64,000 bases of DNA, from assembly GCA_963804595.1 (NCBI GenBank), contig CAWDQZ010000009.1, forward strand, positions 1 to 64,000. The letters are read 5' to 3'. This stretch comes from DASUPK01 sp963804595. Lineage in GTDB: Bacteria > Actinomycetota > Thermoleophilia > Solirubrobacterales > 70-9. A program made the translations under genes and the position numbers. Shown here piece after piece: positions 43,250 through 58,127 of the stretch. The first letter of the stretch is position 1. Every line of letters begins with the position of its first letter. Under the pieces are notes generated by a model. The model saw only the letters and a list, made by a program, of their open reading frames with translations, was not told where the DNA came from and did not search any database.

Positions 43250-43630
43250 ATGGGACAGCCAGTCGTTCACTTCGAAATCGTGGGGAAGGACGCCAAGAGG
43301 CTTCGCGACTTCTATGGCGAGCTCGCCGGCTGGAAGTTCGAGGTCTATGAGGGAGGCCCCACGGACTACGGGGTCGTGTCACGTGAGGGGAACACCAACT
43401 CCGATGGCGTCGGGATCGGCGGGGGCGTCGGCGACGGCCCGGAGGGATACGAGGGCCACGTCACCTTCTACATCGAAGTACCCGACGTCGGCGCCGCCCT
43501 CGACCAGGCCGAGAGCCTGGGCGGCTCAAAGCTGATGGGCCCGGATAGCCCCATGGAAGGACTAACCATCGGGCTGTTCGCGGATCCCGAAGGCCACGTC
43601 GTCGGCCTGGTGCAGGGCCAGCCCAGCTAG
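43250..43630 (+). CDS. VOC-superfamily (glyoxalase/bleomycin-resistance-like) protein
   Basis: A 126-residue vicinal-oxygen-chelate protein with two beta-alpha-beta-beta-beta halves: VVHFEIVGKDAKRLRDFYGE in the first, and GHVTFYIEVPDVGAALDQAE with FADPEGHVVGLVQ in the second. His and Glu at the strand starts could bind metal. Typical of actinobacterial glyoxalase-like enzymes of unknown substrate. GAAAGGAG is 7 bases upstream. Last gene of the plus-strand block; it converges on rpoC across a hairpin-rich gap. Confidence 0.88.
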   Translation: MGQPVVHFEIVGKDAKRLRDFYGELAGWKFEVYEGGPTDYGVVSREGNTNSDGVGIGGGVGDGPEGYEGHVTFYIEVPDVGAALDQAESLGGSKLMGPDSPMEGLTIGLFADPEGHVVGLVQGQPS

Positions 43631-43654
43631 CAGTCCGCCGGCCCCAGGGGCGGC

Positions 43655-43669
43655 GTAGCGCGGCGCTAC
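43655..43669. terminator. Palindrome in the VOC-rpoC gap
   Basis: GTAGCGC-G-GCGCTAC is a perfect inverted repeat 25 bases after the VOC stop. With the larger hairpin at 43696 it fills the 131-base convergent gap and probably helps end the plus-strand transcript. Confidence 0.5.
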
Positions 43670-43695
43670 TCGCGCGGGTGGCGCCGTAGGTGGGG

Positions 43696-43725
43696 CCCAA
43701 GCACGCGCCCTTGCGCGTGCTTGGG
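43696..43725. terminator. 13-bp perfect hairpin between convergent VOC gene and rpoC
   Basis: CCCAAGCACGCGC and GCGCGTGCTTGGG form a 13-bp perfect stem closed by CCTT. It lies 37 bases past the rpoC stop and 66 bases past the VOC stop. With no U-tract it fits an actinobacterial-style bidirectional terminator ending the rpoBC transcript. Confidence 0.65.
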
Positions 43726-43761
43726 ACGGTACCTGCGGCGACAGGACCCGCCGCCGAGGGG

Positions 43762-51392
<7,631 letters not shown>

Positions 51393-51475
51393 CTGGGCGA
51401 CTCCTCAAAGTATTCGAAGGGTTGAGAGACCGCGCAAGAATCGGGCGGCTGGGCTCACCGGCGCGCGAACCGTGC

Positions 51476-51504
51476 ATAGTAACGCACGAGCGACCTTTGG
51501 TCAA
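51476..51504 (-). promoter_or_regulatory. rpoB: Predicted rpoB proximal promoter
   Basis: On the minus strand TTGACC (51504-51499), a 17-base spacer and TACTAT (51481-51476) give a strong sigma70-type match. Transcription would begin near 51469, leaving a leader of about 77 bases before the TTG start of rpoB. Confidence 0.7.
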
Positions 51505-51557
51505 GGGTTGCTAACACGCCCAGAGGGCACGTCCCGGGAGCTTACTCCGATCCCCAG

Positions 51558-51586
51558 CGCATATGTGAGTGTAGCCCGGCCGTCAA
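51558..51586 (-). promoter_or_regulatory. rpoB: Possible distal rpoB promoter
   Basis: TTGACG (51586-51581), a 17-base spacer and TATGCG (51563-51558) on the minus strand. The -35 is good and the -10 weak. It lies between rplL and the proximal promoter, suggesting tandem promoters for rpoBC. A GGCCG/CGGCC hairpin just upstream may partly terminate the rplJL transcript. Confidence 0.4.
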
Positions 51587-51620
51587 CAAAGGCCGCTGGG
51601 AACGCTTCGGCCGGCTCTGC

Positions 51621-52010
51621 CTACTTGATCTCGGCGGTGCCGCCGGCCTCCTGGATCTCTTTGAGAAGGCCCTCCGCCTCCTCGCGCTCGATCCCCTCCT
51701 TGACGGGCTTCGGGGCCTCGTCGACCAGGGCCTTGGCCTCCTTGAGGCCGAGCCCCGTGGCAGCGCGGACGACCTTGATCACGCCGATCTTCTTCTCGCC
51801 GGCGCCGGTCAGGACGATGTCGACCGTCCCGGTCTCCTCCTCGCCCGCACCGTCAGCGGCAGGCCCGCCCGCGGCGGGGGCTGCCGCCGCGACGGCGGTC
51901 GCGGAGACGCCGAACTCGTCCTCGAGCGCCTTGATGCGCTCGGAGAGCTCGAGCACGGAGATGCCCTTCAGCTCCTCGATCCAATCCTCGGTGGAAACTT
52001 TGGTGGCCAT
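51621..52010 (-). CDS. rplL: 50S ribosomal protein L7/L12
   Basis: Stalk protein that recruits GTPase factors, 129 residues. The N-terminal dimerisation domain (TEDWIEELKGISVLELSERI), an Ala/Gly hinge (AAAAPAAGGPAADGAGEEE) and the C-terminal factor-binding domain (KKIGVIKVVRAATGLGLKEA, KALVDEAPKPVKEGI) are all in order. It immediately follows rplJ. Length is ordinary. Confidence 0.98.
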   Translation of the reverse strand: MATKVSTEDWIEELKGISVLELSERIKALEDEFGVSATAVAAAAPAAGGPAADGAGEEETGTVDIVLTGAGEKKIGVIKVVRAATGLGLKEAKALVDEAPKPVKEGIEREEAEGLLKEIQEAGGTAEIK

Positions 52011-52781
52011 CTAGCTGCTTTCCTCCTTCGCTTCGTCGGAATCTTCTGAAGTCTCTTCTGCCGGCTCCTCGCCGATGTCCTGATCTCCCTCGCCCGTCTC
52101 CGCGGCCTCGCCCTGGCCGGCGTCCTCACCCTCCGGCGCCTCCTCCTCGGAGGTTTCCTCGGGAGACTCGGCGGGCTCGGGGTCGGCTTGGGTCTCGTCG
52201 GTGGCGGCTGCGGGGGCTTCAACCTCTTTGGGCGCTTCTGCCTCCTCCTTGGGAGGTTCACCGCTCACGAGGCCCTGCTCGGCGATCTGGCCGAGCTGCA
52301 GAGCGAGGCCCTGGATCATCGAGCCGAGGCCGCGCACCAGCCCGGTGAGCGGACTGGCGACGACGCCGGCGAACTGGGCATTGAGCTGGTCGCGGCCGGG
52401 CAGGCGGGCGATCGCCATGAACGAGTCAGGGTCCAGAGCCTCGCCATCCATCAGGCCGCCCTTGTAGGCGAGCAGCTCCCACTCGTTGCCGAGTTGGAAC
52501 AGGGTCTTCGCGGCCAGGGCCGCGTCGCCCTTGACGAAGGTCAGCGCGGTCGGGCCCTCGAGGTACTCCTTGAGGGACTCGGTACCGGCCTCGTCGGCGG
52601 CCCGCAGGGTGAGCCGGTTCTTGACCACTCGGAAGCGGGCCTCCGCGTCGCGCAGCCCGGACCGAAGCTCGGCCGCCTGGGGCACGCTGATGCCGCGGTA
52701 GTCGACCGCAAAGATCGCCTCCGCGTCCTTGAGCTCGTCGGCGAGCTCCTTCACCACTGCTGTCTTCTGTTCTCTGTCCAT
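52011..52781 (-). CDS. rplJ: 50S ribosomal protein L10 with a long acidic C-terminal extension
   Basis: Base of the L12 stalk; 256 residues against about 165-175. The rRNA-binding domain (MDREQKTAVVKELADELKDA, FRVVKNRLTLRAA, GPTALTFVKGD) and the L12-binding helix (LVRGLGSMIQGLALQLGQIA) are normal to about residue 172. An acidic tail of about 84 residues follows, beginning GEPPKEEAEAPKEVEAPAAA with the shared motif at 184-191, then repeated EE, SE and GE runs. ATG at 52781; the leader carries an L10-type structure. Confidence 0.96.
   Translation of the reverse strand: MDREQKTAVVKELADELKDAEAIFAVDYRGISVPQAAELRSGLRDAEARFRVVKNRLTLRAADEAGTESLKEYLEGPTALTFVKGDAALAAKTLFQLGNEWELLAYKGGLMDGEALDPDSFMAIARLPGRDQLNAQFAGVVASPLTGLVRGLGSMIQGLALQLGQIAEQGLVSGEPPKEEAEAPKEVEAPAAATDETQADPEPAESPEETSEEEAPEGEDAGQGEAAETGEGDQDIGEEPAEETSEDSDEAKEESS
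52203..52237 (-). repeat. In-frame KEVEAPA repeat, copy in rplJ
   Basis: Encodes A-P-K-E-V-E-A-P-A-A-A in the L10 tail. On the sense strand GCGCCCAAAGAGGTTGAAGC and CCCCGCAGCCGCC. It shares 29 of 33 bases with the rplC copy by eye. The Shine-Dalgarno-like core is degraded here (AAAGAGGT), unlike the other three copies. A partial second copy (CCTCCTTGGGAGG, plus strand) lies 6-18 bases to its right. Confidence 0.85.
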
Positions 52782-52957
52782 TTCTGCCCTTTGCCCCACC
52801 CTCGTGCCGGGCCAATGAAAAGACCCGCGCGCAGGCGGGCCAGAGTGGGCGGTCATCGGACCGGTGACTCTCGCTCACCTGCGCCGGACTTCCGGACTCC
52901 AAGTCGGGAGGAGTCCCGCCGGCGGTCTCGGGCGGCAAAGTTGTGCGGCGCTGAAGT
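52782..52957 (-). ncRNA. Probable ribosomal protein L10 leader
   Basis: The 176 bases between rplA and rplJ are structured. CCGAGACCGCCGGCGGGACT on the minus strand resembles the rRNA-mimic segment of L10 leaders that bind the L10-L12 complex. It is followed by GGAGTCCGGAAGTCCGG and, at 52839-52818, by a CCCGC/GCGGG stem with TCTTTT, a candidate attenuator. Autoregulation of rplJL by L10 is inferred from position and this resemblance; a covariance search would decide. Confidence 0.55.
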
Positions 52958-53782
52958 CTAGGCGGTCGCCGCCCCCTCCGCCTCCTCGGCGGTCTCGCCT
53001 GCAGCCTCCTCGCCGCCCCCGCCGTTCTCAGCGGCGGCCTCCGCGCCATCCTCGGCAGCTGCTGCGGCACCCGCTCCCTGCATGATCTCTGAGCGGCGGG
53101 TCCGGGTCGGATCGACTCGGATGCCCGGGCCCATCGTGGGGGTCAGCGTGATCGAGAGTATGTAGCGGCCCTTCGCGGCGGCGGGCTTGGCGCGGATGAT
53201 CTCCTCGATCACCGCCGCGTAGTTTTCGAGCAGGTCCTCCTCAGAGAAGCTGGTCTTGCCGATCGCGAGGTGGACGATCGCCTGGCGGTCGGTCCGGTAC
53301 TCGACCTTGCCGGCTTTCGCCTCCTCGACCGCTTTGGCGATGTCGTCGGTGACCGTCCCGACCTTCGGGTTCGGCATCTTGCCCTGGGGGCCGAGAACCC
53401 GCCCGAGCTTGCCGACCTTGGGCATCTGCGAGGGATGGGCGATCGCCACGTCGAAGTCGGTCCAGCCGCCCTCGACTCGCTCGGCGAGATCGTCGGAGCC
53501 GACGAAGTTGGCCCCGGCGTCCTCGGCCTGCCGCGCCGCATCGCCCTCGGCGAAGACGGCGATGGTCACGTCCCTGCCCAGACCCTTCGGCAGGGCGAGC
53601 GTGCCGCGCAGCTGCTCCTCGGCGTGGCGGACGTTCACGCCGAGGCGGATGTGCAGCTCAACCGTCTCGTCGAATTTGGCCCCGGCGGTCTCCTTGATCA
53701 GGTGGATCGCCTCGGCGGGCGGGTAGGCCTGCGTCCGGTCGATCTTCTCGTAGGCGTCGCGGTAGCGCTTGCCTCGTGCCAT
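52958..53782 (-). CDS. rplA: 50S ribosomal protein L1
   Basis: L1-stalk protein that guides E-site tRNA release and often represses its own operon. Of 274 residues the first 230 are canonical (MARGKRYRDAYEKIDRTQAY, LPKGLGRDVTIAVFAEGD, LGRVLGPQGKMPNPKVGTVT). The last 40 are Ala/Glu/Gly-rich (AAAAAEDGAEAAAENGGGGE onward), another low-complexity tail but without the KEVEAPA unit. It starts 40 bases after rplK. Confidence 0.97.
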   Translation of the reverse strand: MARGKRYRDAYEKIDRTQAYPPAEAIHLIKETAGAKFDETVELHIRLGVNVRHAEEQLRGTLALPKGLGRDVTIAVFAEGDAARQAEDAGANFVGSDDLAERVEGGWTDFDVAIAHPSQMPKVGKLGRVLGPQGKMPNPKVGTVTDDIAKAVEEAKAGKVEYRTDRQAIVHLAIGKTSFSEEDLLENYAAVIEEIIRAKPAAAKGRYILSITLTPTMGPGIRVDPTRTRRSEIMQGAGAAAAAEDGAEAAAENGGGGEEAAGETAEEAEGAATA

Positions 53783-53822
53783 CAGCGAACCTCGTTCCTT
53801 CGCATTCCGCTTCGCTCCATGC

Positions 53823-54251
53823 TCACATCCCCTCCACAGTGACGCCCATCGAACGGGCGGTGCCGGCGATGATCTTGGTCGCGGCGTCCATGTCGTTGGC
53901 GTTCAGGTCCGGCATCTTTCGCTCGGCGATCTGGCGGGCCTGGTCGACCGTGATCGAGCCGACCTTCTCGCTGTGCGGCTCGCCCGAGCCCTTCTCGATC
54001 CCGGCCGCCTCCTTGATCAGGACAGCGGCGGGCGGGGTCTTGGTGATGAAGTCGAACGAACGGTCCTCATAGACCGTGATCTCGACCGGGATGATCGTGC
54101 CAGCGTCCTGCTGGGTCTGCGCGTTGAACGCCTTGGTGAACTCCATGATGTTGACGCCGTGCTGGCCCAGGGCAGGACCGACCGGCGGGGCCGGGTTGGC
54201 TGCGCCCGCCGGGATCTGCAGCTTGATCTGGGTGAGGACCTTCTTCGCCAT
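53823..54251 (-). CDS. rplK: 50S ribosomal protein L11
   Basis: GTPase-associated-centre protein bound by thiopeptides and needed for stringent response signalling, 142 residues. It begins MAKKVLTQIKLQIPAGAANP, has the proline-rich PAPPVGPALGQHGVNIMEF and the C-terminal RNA-binding KMPDLNANDMDAATKIIAGT. No tail. Two bases separate it from the nusG stop. Confidence 0.98.
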   Translation of the reverse strand: MAKKVLTQIKLQIPAGAANPAPPVGPALGQHGVNIMEFTKAFNAQTQQDAGTIIPVEITVYEDRSFDFITKTPPAAVLIKEAAGIEKGSGEPHSEKVGSITVDQARQIAERKMPDLNANDMDAATKIIAGTARSMGVTVEGM

Positions 54252-54253
54252 GA

Positions 54254-54775
54254 CTAGATTTTCTTCACTTGGTCGTAGTTGACCTCGACGGGAGTCTCGC
54301 GGCCGAAGATGGACACGAGCACCTTGAGCTTCGCCGCGTCATCGTTGATCTCGGCGATCTCGCCGGAGAAGTCAGCGAGCGGGCCGGACACGACCTTGAC
54401 GGACTCGCCGATCGAGAACTGGGCCCGGGTCCGCGGCCGCTCGGCGGTCTCCCTGTGGAGCAACCGGTCGACCTCGACCTTGGAGAGCGGAATCGGCTTG
54501 TTACGGGAGCCGACGAAACCGGTCACGCCGGGCGTGTTCTTGACCAGCCCCCAGGCGTCGTCGGTCATCTCCATGTTGACGAGGACGTAGCCGGGCATCG
54601 TGCGCTTCTCGGTCTGCACCTTCTGGCCGTCCTTCATCTCCGAGATCTGCTCGGTGGGCACGACGACCTGGCGCACGTTGCGCTCCTGGCCCATCGTGTG
54701 GACACGGTGCTCGAGGTTCTGCTTGACCTTGTTCTCGTGTCCCGAGTAGGTGTTGATCACGTACCAGCGAAACAT
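54254..54775 (-). CDS. nusG: Transcription antitermination factor NusG
   Basis: Links RNA polymerase to rho or to the ribosome via S10. From ATG at 54775 (GGAG 8 bases upstream) it is 173 residues: the NGN domain (MFRWYVINTYSGHENKVKQN, MPGYVLVNMEMTDDAWGLVK, NTPGVTGFVG) and the C-terminal KOW domain (VVSGPLADFSGEIAEINDDA). A TTG five codons upstream is less likely. It lacks the long acidic N-terminal region of many actinobacterial NusG proteins. Confidence 0.97.
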   Translation of the reverse strand: MFRWYVINTYSGHENKVKQNLEHRVHTMGQERNVRQVVVPTEQISEMKDGQKVQTEKRTMPGYVLVNMEMTDDAWGLVKNTPGVTGFVGSRNKPIPLSKVEVDRLLHRETAERPRTRAQFSIGESVKVVSGPLADFSGEIAEINDDAAKLKVLVSIFGRETPVEVNYDQVKKI

Positions 54776-54793
54776 CGTCGAAATCTCCAATCC

Positions 54794-55417
54794 CTAGATG
54801 ATCCGCTGGATCAGCCAGTTGAAGAGGGCGTCGAGACCCCCGAGGTAGGCGGCCATGACCGCCACGAAGATGAAAGTGACGGCCGAGGCCTGGACGAGGG
54901 TGTCACGGTCCGGCCACTGGACGCGCTTTAGCTCGGCCCAGCAGGAGAGCAGGAAGCCGAGCACCGGGCCCCGACGCTTCTCCGCCTTCTCCGCCTGGCC
55001 CTTCTGAAGCTCCTTGGCTCGCGCCTTGCGGCGCTCCCCCTTTTCACGCTGTCGGCGATCGCGGCGGCTCTCGCGGGGCTCGGTGCCGACGTCGGCGCGT
55101 GAGGGGGCGGGCGCCTCCGGCTCAGGTTCGGTCTCGGGCTGCACCGGCTCTGGGATGACTCCCGGGATGGGCGAGCCGGCGTCCTCGAGATCGGGAATCT
55201 CCCCCGGTTTCTCAACCACGCGCTCACCGAATTCATCGACGCGCGCGCCGGTCTCGATCGCGGCCTCGGCCTCGGCCACCTCTCCCGAGACGCCGAGCTG
55301 GGTGTCCTGCTGCGCCTGCGCCTCGCTCTCGGTCGAGTCGCCGCTGCGGGCCTGGCGTTCGCGCGCCTGCTGCTGGCGCCGGCGTTCGGCCTTCCGCTGT
55401 GCCCTGGTCTTGGCCAT
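54794..55417 (-). CDS. secE: Preprotein translocase subunit SecE with long N-terminal extension
   Basis: Translocon clamp, 207 residues against 60-130. The SecE domain is at the C-terminus: WAELKRVQWPDRDTLVQASA and one transmembrane helix (VTFIFVAVMAAYLGGLDALF). The preceding 145 residues are disordered: a basic start (KTRAQRKAERRRQQQARERQ), an acidic Pro/Glu stretch (PEPVQPETEPEPEAPAPSRA), then another basic block. The extension is cytoplasmic by topology. Located between rpmG and nusG as usual. Confidence 0.95.
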   Translation of the reverse strand: MAKTRAQRKAERRRQQQARERQARSGDSTESEAQAQQDTQLGVSGEVAEAEAAIETGARVDEFGERVVEKPGEIPDLEDAGSPIPGVIPEPVQPETEPEPEAPAPSRADVGTEPRESRRDRRQREKGERRKARAKELQKGQAEKAEKRRGPVLGFLLSCWAELKRVQWPDRDTLVQASAVTFIFVAVMAAYLGGLDALFNWLIQRII

Positions 55418-55420
55418 CGG

Positions 55421-55582
55421 CTAGCGGGTCTCCTTATGTGGGGTGTGGCGGCCGCACCAGCGGCAGAACTTGCGTATCTCGAGACGGTCCGGCGTGTTTC
55501 GCCGTGACTTGTTTGTCTCGTAGTTGCGGCGCTTGCACACCTCGCACGCGAGCGTCACGCCGATTCGAACATCAGAGGCCAT
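55421..55582 (-). CDS. rpmG: 50S ribosomal protein L33 (zinc-type)
   Basis: A 53-residue protein beginning MASDVRIGVTLACEVCKRRN and ending RLEIRKFCRWCGRHTPHKET plus Arg. Two CxxC pairs (CEVC, CRWC) make a zinc ribbon, so it is the C+ form. YETNKSRRNTPDRLE is the family core. ATG at 55582 has TGAGGAGAC just upstream. It ends 3 bases before secE, in the standard rpmG-secE-nusG order. No tRNA gene precedes it. Confidence 0.95.
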   Translation of the reverse strand: MASDVRIGVTLACEVCKRRNYETNKSRRNTPDRLEIRKFCRWCGRHTPHKETR

Positions 55583-55630
55583 GTCTCCTCAACTTCACTT
55601 CGTTGCCGTCGATCTTTTGCGGCCGGACAG

Positions 55631-55665
55631 AAAAAAACCCCCGGCCCCAGGCACGAGGTGAGCCC
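55631..55665 (-). terminator. U-rich terminator after the lipoprotein gene
   Basis: On the minus strand a short stem ACCTC/GGGGGT with a 13-base loop runs directly into seven T residues (55637-55631). It lies about 30-60 bases beyond the lipoprotein stop and 49 bases before rpmG, so it would insulate rpmG from the upstream genes. The stem includes one G-U pair and is not strong. Confidence 0.45.
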
Positions 55666-55697
55666 AAGAATAGCGACCGTTCGCACCAGCCGCCCGG

Positions 55698-56126
55698 CTA
55701 CTGAGCCGGTTGGCCCGTGAAGGCCGCGGCGCGCTCGTAGATCTTGTAGAGCTTGAAGCCGCGGGCGAAGCTCTGATCACACCAGCGGTTGAAGAGGTTG
55801 TAGGCGTCCTTGTCGTCCAGCACCGCCCCGGTACCCGACGGAGAGGACGCGTTGTTGCCCACGATGGGGCCCCCGGCGAAGTCCTTGAGCTGCTTGATCG
55901 TGCCGAGGCGCTGCTCGGTGTTCGCCTGATTCCAGTCGTTGCAGTCAGCGAGACTGATCGGCTGGCCGACGTTCGGTCCGACGTTCACCTGCGGCTGGGT
56001 GTTCGGGCCGCCGCCGCAGCCCGCAGTCAGAACTCCCGCGACGAGCGCCGCGATGAGGGCCGCCGGGCAGCGACGGCTAGGACCGGAGGAACCGCGGGCT
56101 ATGGCTTGGGCGGGGTTGTGAACCAC
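55698..56126 (-). CDS. Small lipoprotein of unknown function
   Basis: About 142 residues from GTG at 56126, overlapping the beta-helix gene by 28 bases. After a basic region the hydrophobic ALIAALVAGVLTAGC provides a lipobox (LTAGC), so the mature protein would be lipid-anchored outside the membrane. The mature part has two further cysteines (ADCNDWNQANTEQRL and NRWCDQSFARGFKLYKIYER) likely to pair. The pattern resembles small actinobacterial periplasmic proteins of unknown role. The frame continues upstream inside the neighbour but is shadow there. Confidence 0.65.
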   Translation of the reverse strand: MVHNPAQAIARGSSGPSRRCPAALIAALVAGVLTAGCGGGPNTQPQVNVGPNVGQPISLADCNDWNQANTEQRLGTIKQLKDFAGGPIVGNNASSPSGTGAVLDDKDAYNLFNRWCDQSFARGFKLYKIYERAAAFTGQPAQ

Positions 56127-58039
56127 GGGCAGCTCGGGTCTCCCTTGGGAACCGTGCTGCACGTTAATTCCTCGGTGACCTGCCCGTTCATGGCGCCAAC
56201 CGATGGGCTGTCGGCACAGTTGGACGGGAGGTTGTTCGGCGGGGTGCCGCTCGGCGAGGGCAGGCCGGTGACGCTCGCCGCCGTGCCGTCCGGGCCCGTG
56301 TTGCTGTACCAGCAGTTCCCCGTGTTGAGCGTCGGGTCGATGGAGACGCCGCCCTGGTCCCACCAGAAGTCCACGCCGTTCCGCTTGACCTTGCCGTTCG
56401 GAGCCACGCCCATCTTGTTGGAGTAGAACTGGTTGCGATACGAGGTCGCCGGCACAGTCGTTGTCGGATCGCAGCCGGCCACCTGGTTGTCCGGGTCGTC
56501 GCAGACGAACGCGTCGGGGACCTGGAAGAGCATCGCCCCGCGGCGCCAGTTGTCGTAGAAGTTGTTGTTGCGGACCACATTCGCGTTCCCGCCTGCGATC
56601 CACATTCCTGTCCCGACCGGCACCGGGACGCTGGGGACGACGTCGGAGCAGCCCTGCTTCGGCCCGCTCTTGCCCGGGCTCTGTCCGGCGCCGCACTGGG
56701 GCAGGTACGCGTTGAAGTTGTTCGAGTAGATGTCGTTGTTCTCAAGCAGGTCGGAGTCCTGGGGGAAACCGGGATGGCCGGGCGCGGTGAAGACGTCCGT
56801 CGAGAACCCCATCGAGTTGTTATAGAGAGCGTTGTTGTGGAGCCAGACGGCGTTGCCGTCGGTACCCGAGTAGCCCAGCGTGCTGTGGCGCATGTCGCAG
56901 TTGCGGAGCTCGGTGCCGTAACGGCGCTGATTCGGCGGCACGGCCTCGCCGAGGTCCGCGCTGGCACCCGGATAGAGGGCCGAATCGCCGGCTCCCCAGG
57001 CGTCGCAGTTCTCGATCAGGGAGTGGTCGGCGACGAACGTGAGTAGGCCGTACTCACCCGCGTACGGTGCCTTGAAGCGGTTCAGGTGGGAGCCGTCGGT
57101 CTCGATCACGTAGATGTCGTGCTCCCTGGCGTGACGGACCTTGATGTTGTCGAGGACGAACCCGTCGGCGCGGTCGGCGCGGATGCCGACGTCCTTGACC
57201 GAGCCGATCGGCGGGCCGTCGCCGGAGGCGGTGTTGCCGGCGTCGACCGTGACGTCATCGGGCGAGACGCCGGTTCCCTGGATCTGCAGGTTGCAGCGGA
57301 TGCAGGCTCCGGCATCTGGAATGACGTGGCGGTCCAGACTCGGCGGCTGCGGGACCGGGGTGTTGGTCAGGGCGCGGCCGAGAACGGCGATCAGGTTCTG
57401 GTCGTTTGGGCAGTGGAATTGGTAGGCATAGGAGACCGCGCCCGCCTGGTTCTTGTCGTTGGTGATCTTGTACTGGTTGCAGGCCGGGTCGTTGGTCGGC
57501 TTCGAGCGCGACTTCGGCTCCTTGTAGAGCCCGGGCATGATCTCGATCCGGTCGTTGTTGTGGGCGGCGGTGACCGCCTTCTGGATCGACTTGTACGTGC
57601 ATTGCCGCAGCAGCTTGAGGTTGAACGCGCGCAGCTTCTTCGCCTTCTTCTTCTTCAGCTTCAGAGGCGGCTGCGATTTGCGCAGCTTGTAGCCCTTCTT
57701 GCGCGCCTTCTTGATCGACTTGTTGAGGGTCTTGATCGTCTTGTTCTTGGAGAGCTTCTTGCCGCTGCCGTGCTTGCGGAGCTTCTTGCTCGGCGGGTTC
57801 GGGCAGACGACGCGGGTCTTGCCTGGCTTCTTCTTGTCGAGGGCGCTGAAGAGCTTGCGCACGGCCGGCACAGAGCCCCCGGCGGCGGGCTTGACCGAGG
57901 TGTCGGGGGCGGGGTCGGGCCAGTAGGAGGCGCGCTCGATGTGGCCAAAGGCGAGGGCGGGCAGCAGGACGGCTGCGCTCGCGATCGCGATCGCGACGAT
58001 CAGATTACGACGCCGATGTCCAGCCATCCTGGCTCGCAT
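56099..58039 (-). CDS. Secreted right-handed parallel beta-helix protein
   Basis: A 646-residue exported protein. The signal peptide is RRRNLIVAIAIASAAVLLPA LAFG (short break added). Residues 70-140 are Lys-rich (KKLRKHGSGKKLSKNKTIKT, KKARKKGYKLRK). Then the parallel beta-helix begins with YKSIQKAVTAAHNNDRIEIM PG, with coils rich in Asn and short hydrophobics (ENCDAWG, RNCDMRHSTLGYSG, ENNDIYSNNFNAYLP, VVRNNNFYDN). Fourteen or so cysteines suggest disulfides. Likely binds or cleaves a surface polysaccharide. GAGGAGAGGG precedes the ATG. Confidence 0.82.
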   Translation of the reverse strand: MRARMAGHRRRNLIVAIAIASAAVLLPALAFGHIERASYWPDPAPDTSVKPAAGGSVPAVRKLFSALDKKKPGKTRVVCPNPPSKKLRKHGSGKKLSKNKTIKTLNKSIKKARKKGYKLRKSQPPLKLKKKKAKKLRAFNLKLLRQCTYKSIQKAVTAAHNNDRIEIMPGLYKEPKSRSKPTNDPACNQYKITNDKNQAGAVSYAYQFHCPNDQNLIAVLGRALTNTPVPQPPSLDRHVIPDAGACIRCNLQIQGTGVSPDDVTVDAGNTASGDGPPIGSVKDVGIRADRADGFVLDNIKVRHAREHDIYVIETDGSHLNRFKAPYAGEYGLLTFVADHSLIENCDAWGAGDSALYPGASADLGEAVPPNQRRYGTELRNCDMRHSTLGYSGTDGNAVWLHNNALYNNSMGFSTDVFTAPGHPGFPQDSDLLENNDIYSNNFNAYLPQCGAGQSPGKSGPKQGCSDVVPSVPVPVGTGMWIAGGNANVVRNNNFYDNWRRGAMLFQVPDAFVCDDPDNQVAGCDPTTTVPATSYRNQFYSNKMGVAPNGKVKRNGVDFWWDQGGVSIDPTLNTGNCWYSNTGPDGTAASVTGLPSPSGTPPNNLPSNCADSPSVGAMNGQVTEELTCSTVPKGDPSCPWFTTPPKP

Positions 58040-58127
58040 CCCTCTCCTCAGACGCTAGTGGGGCCCTCTCCTGTCCCGAATTTAACAAAGGGGGACCCGA
58101 CCGTGCGGCCAGAGTTGCGCCTCTGAG

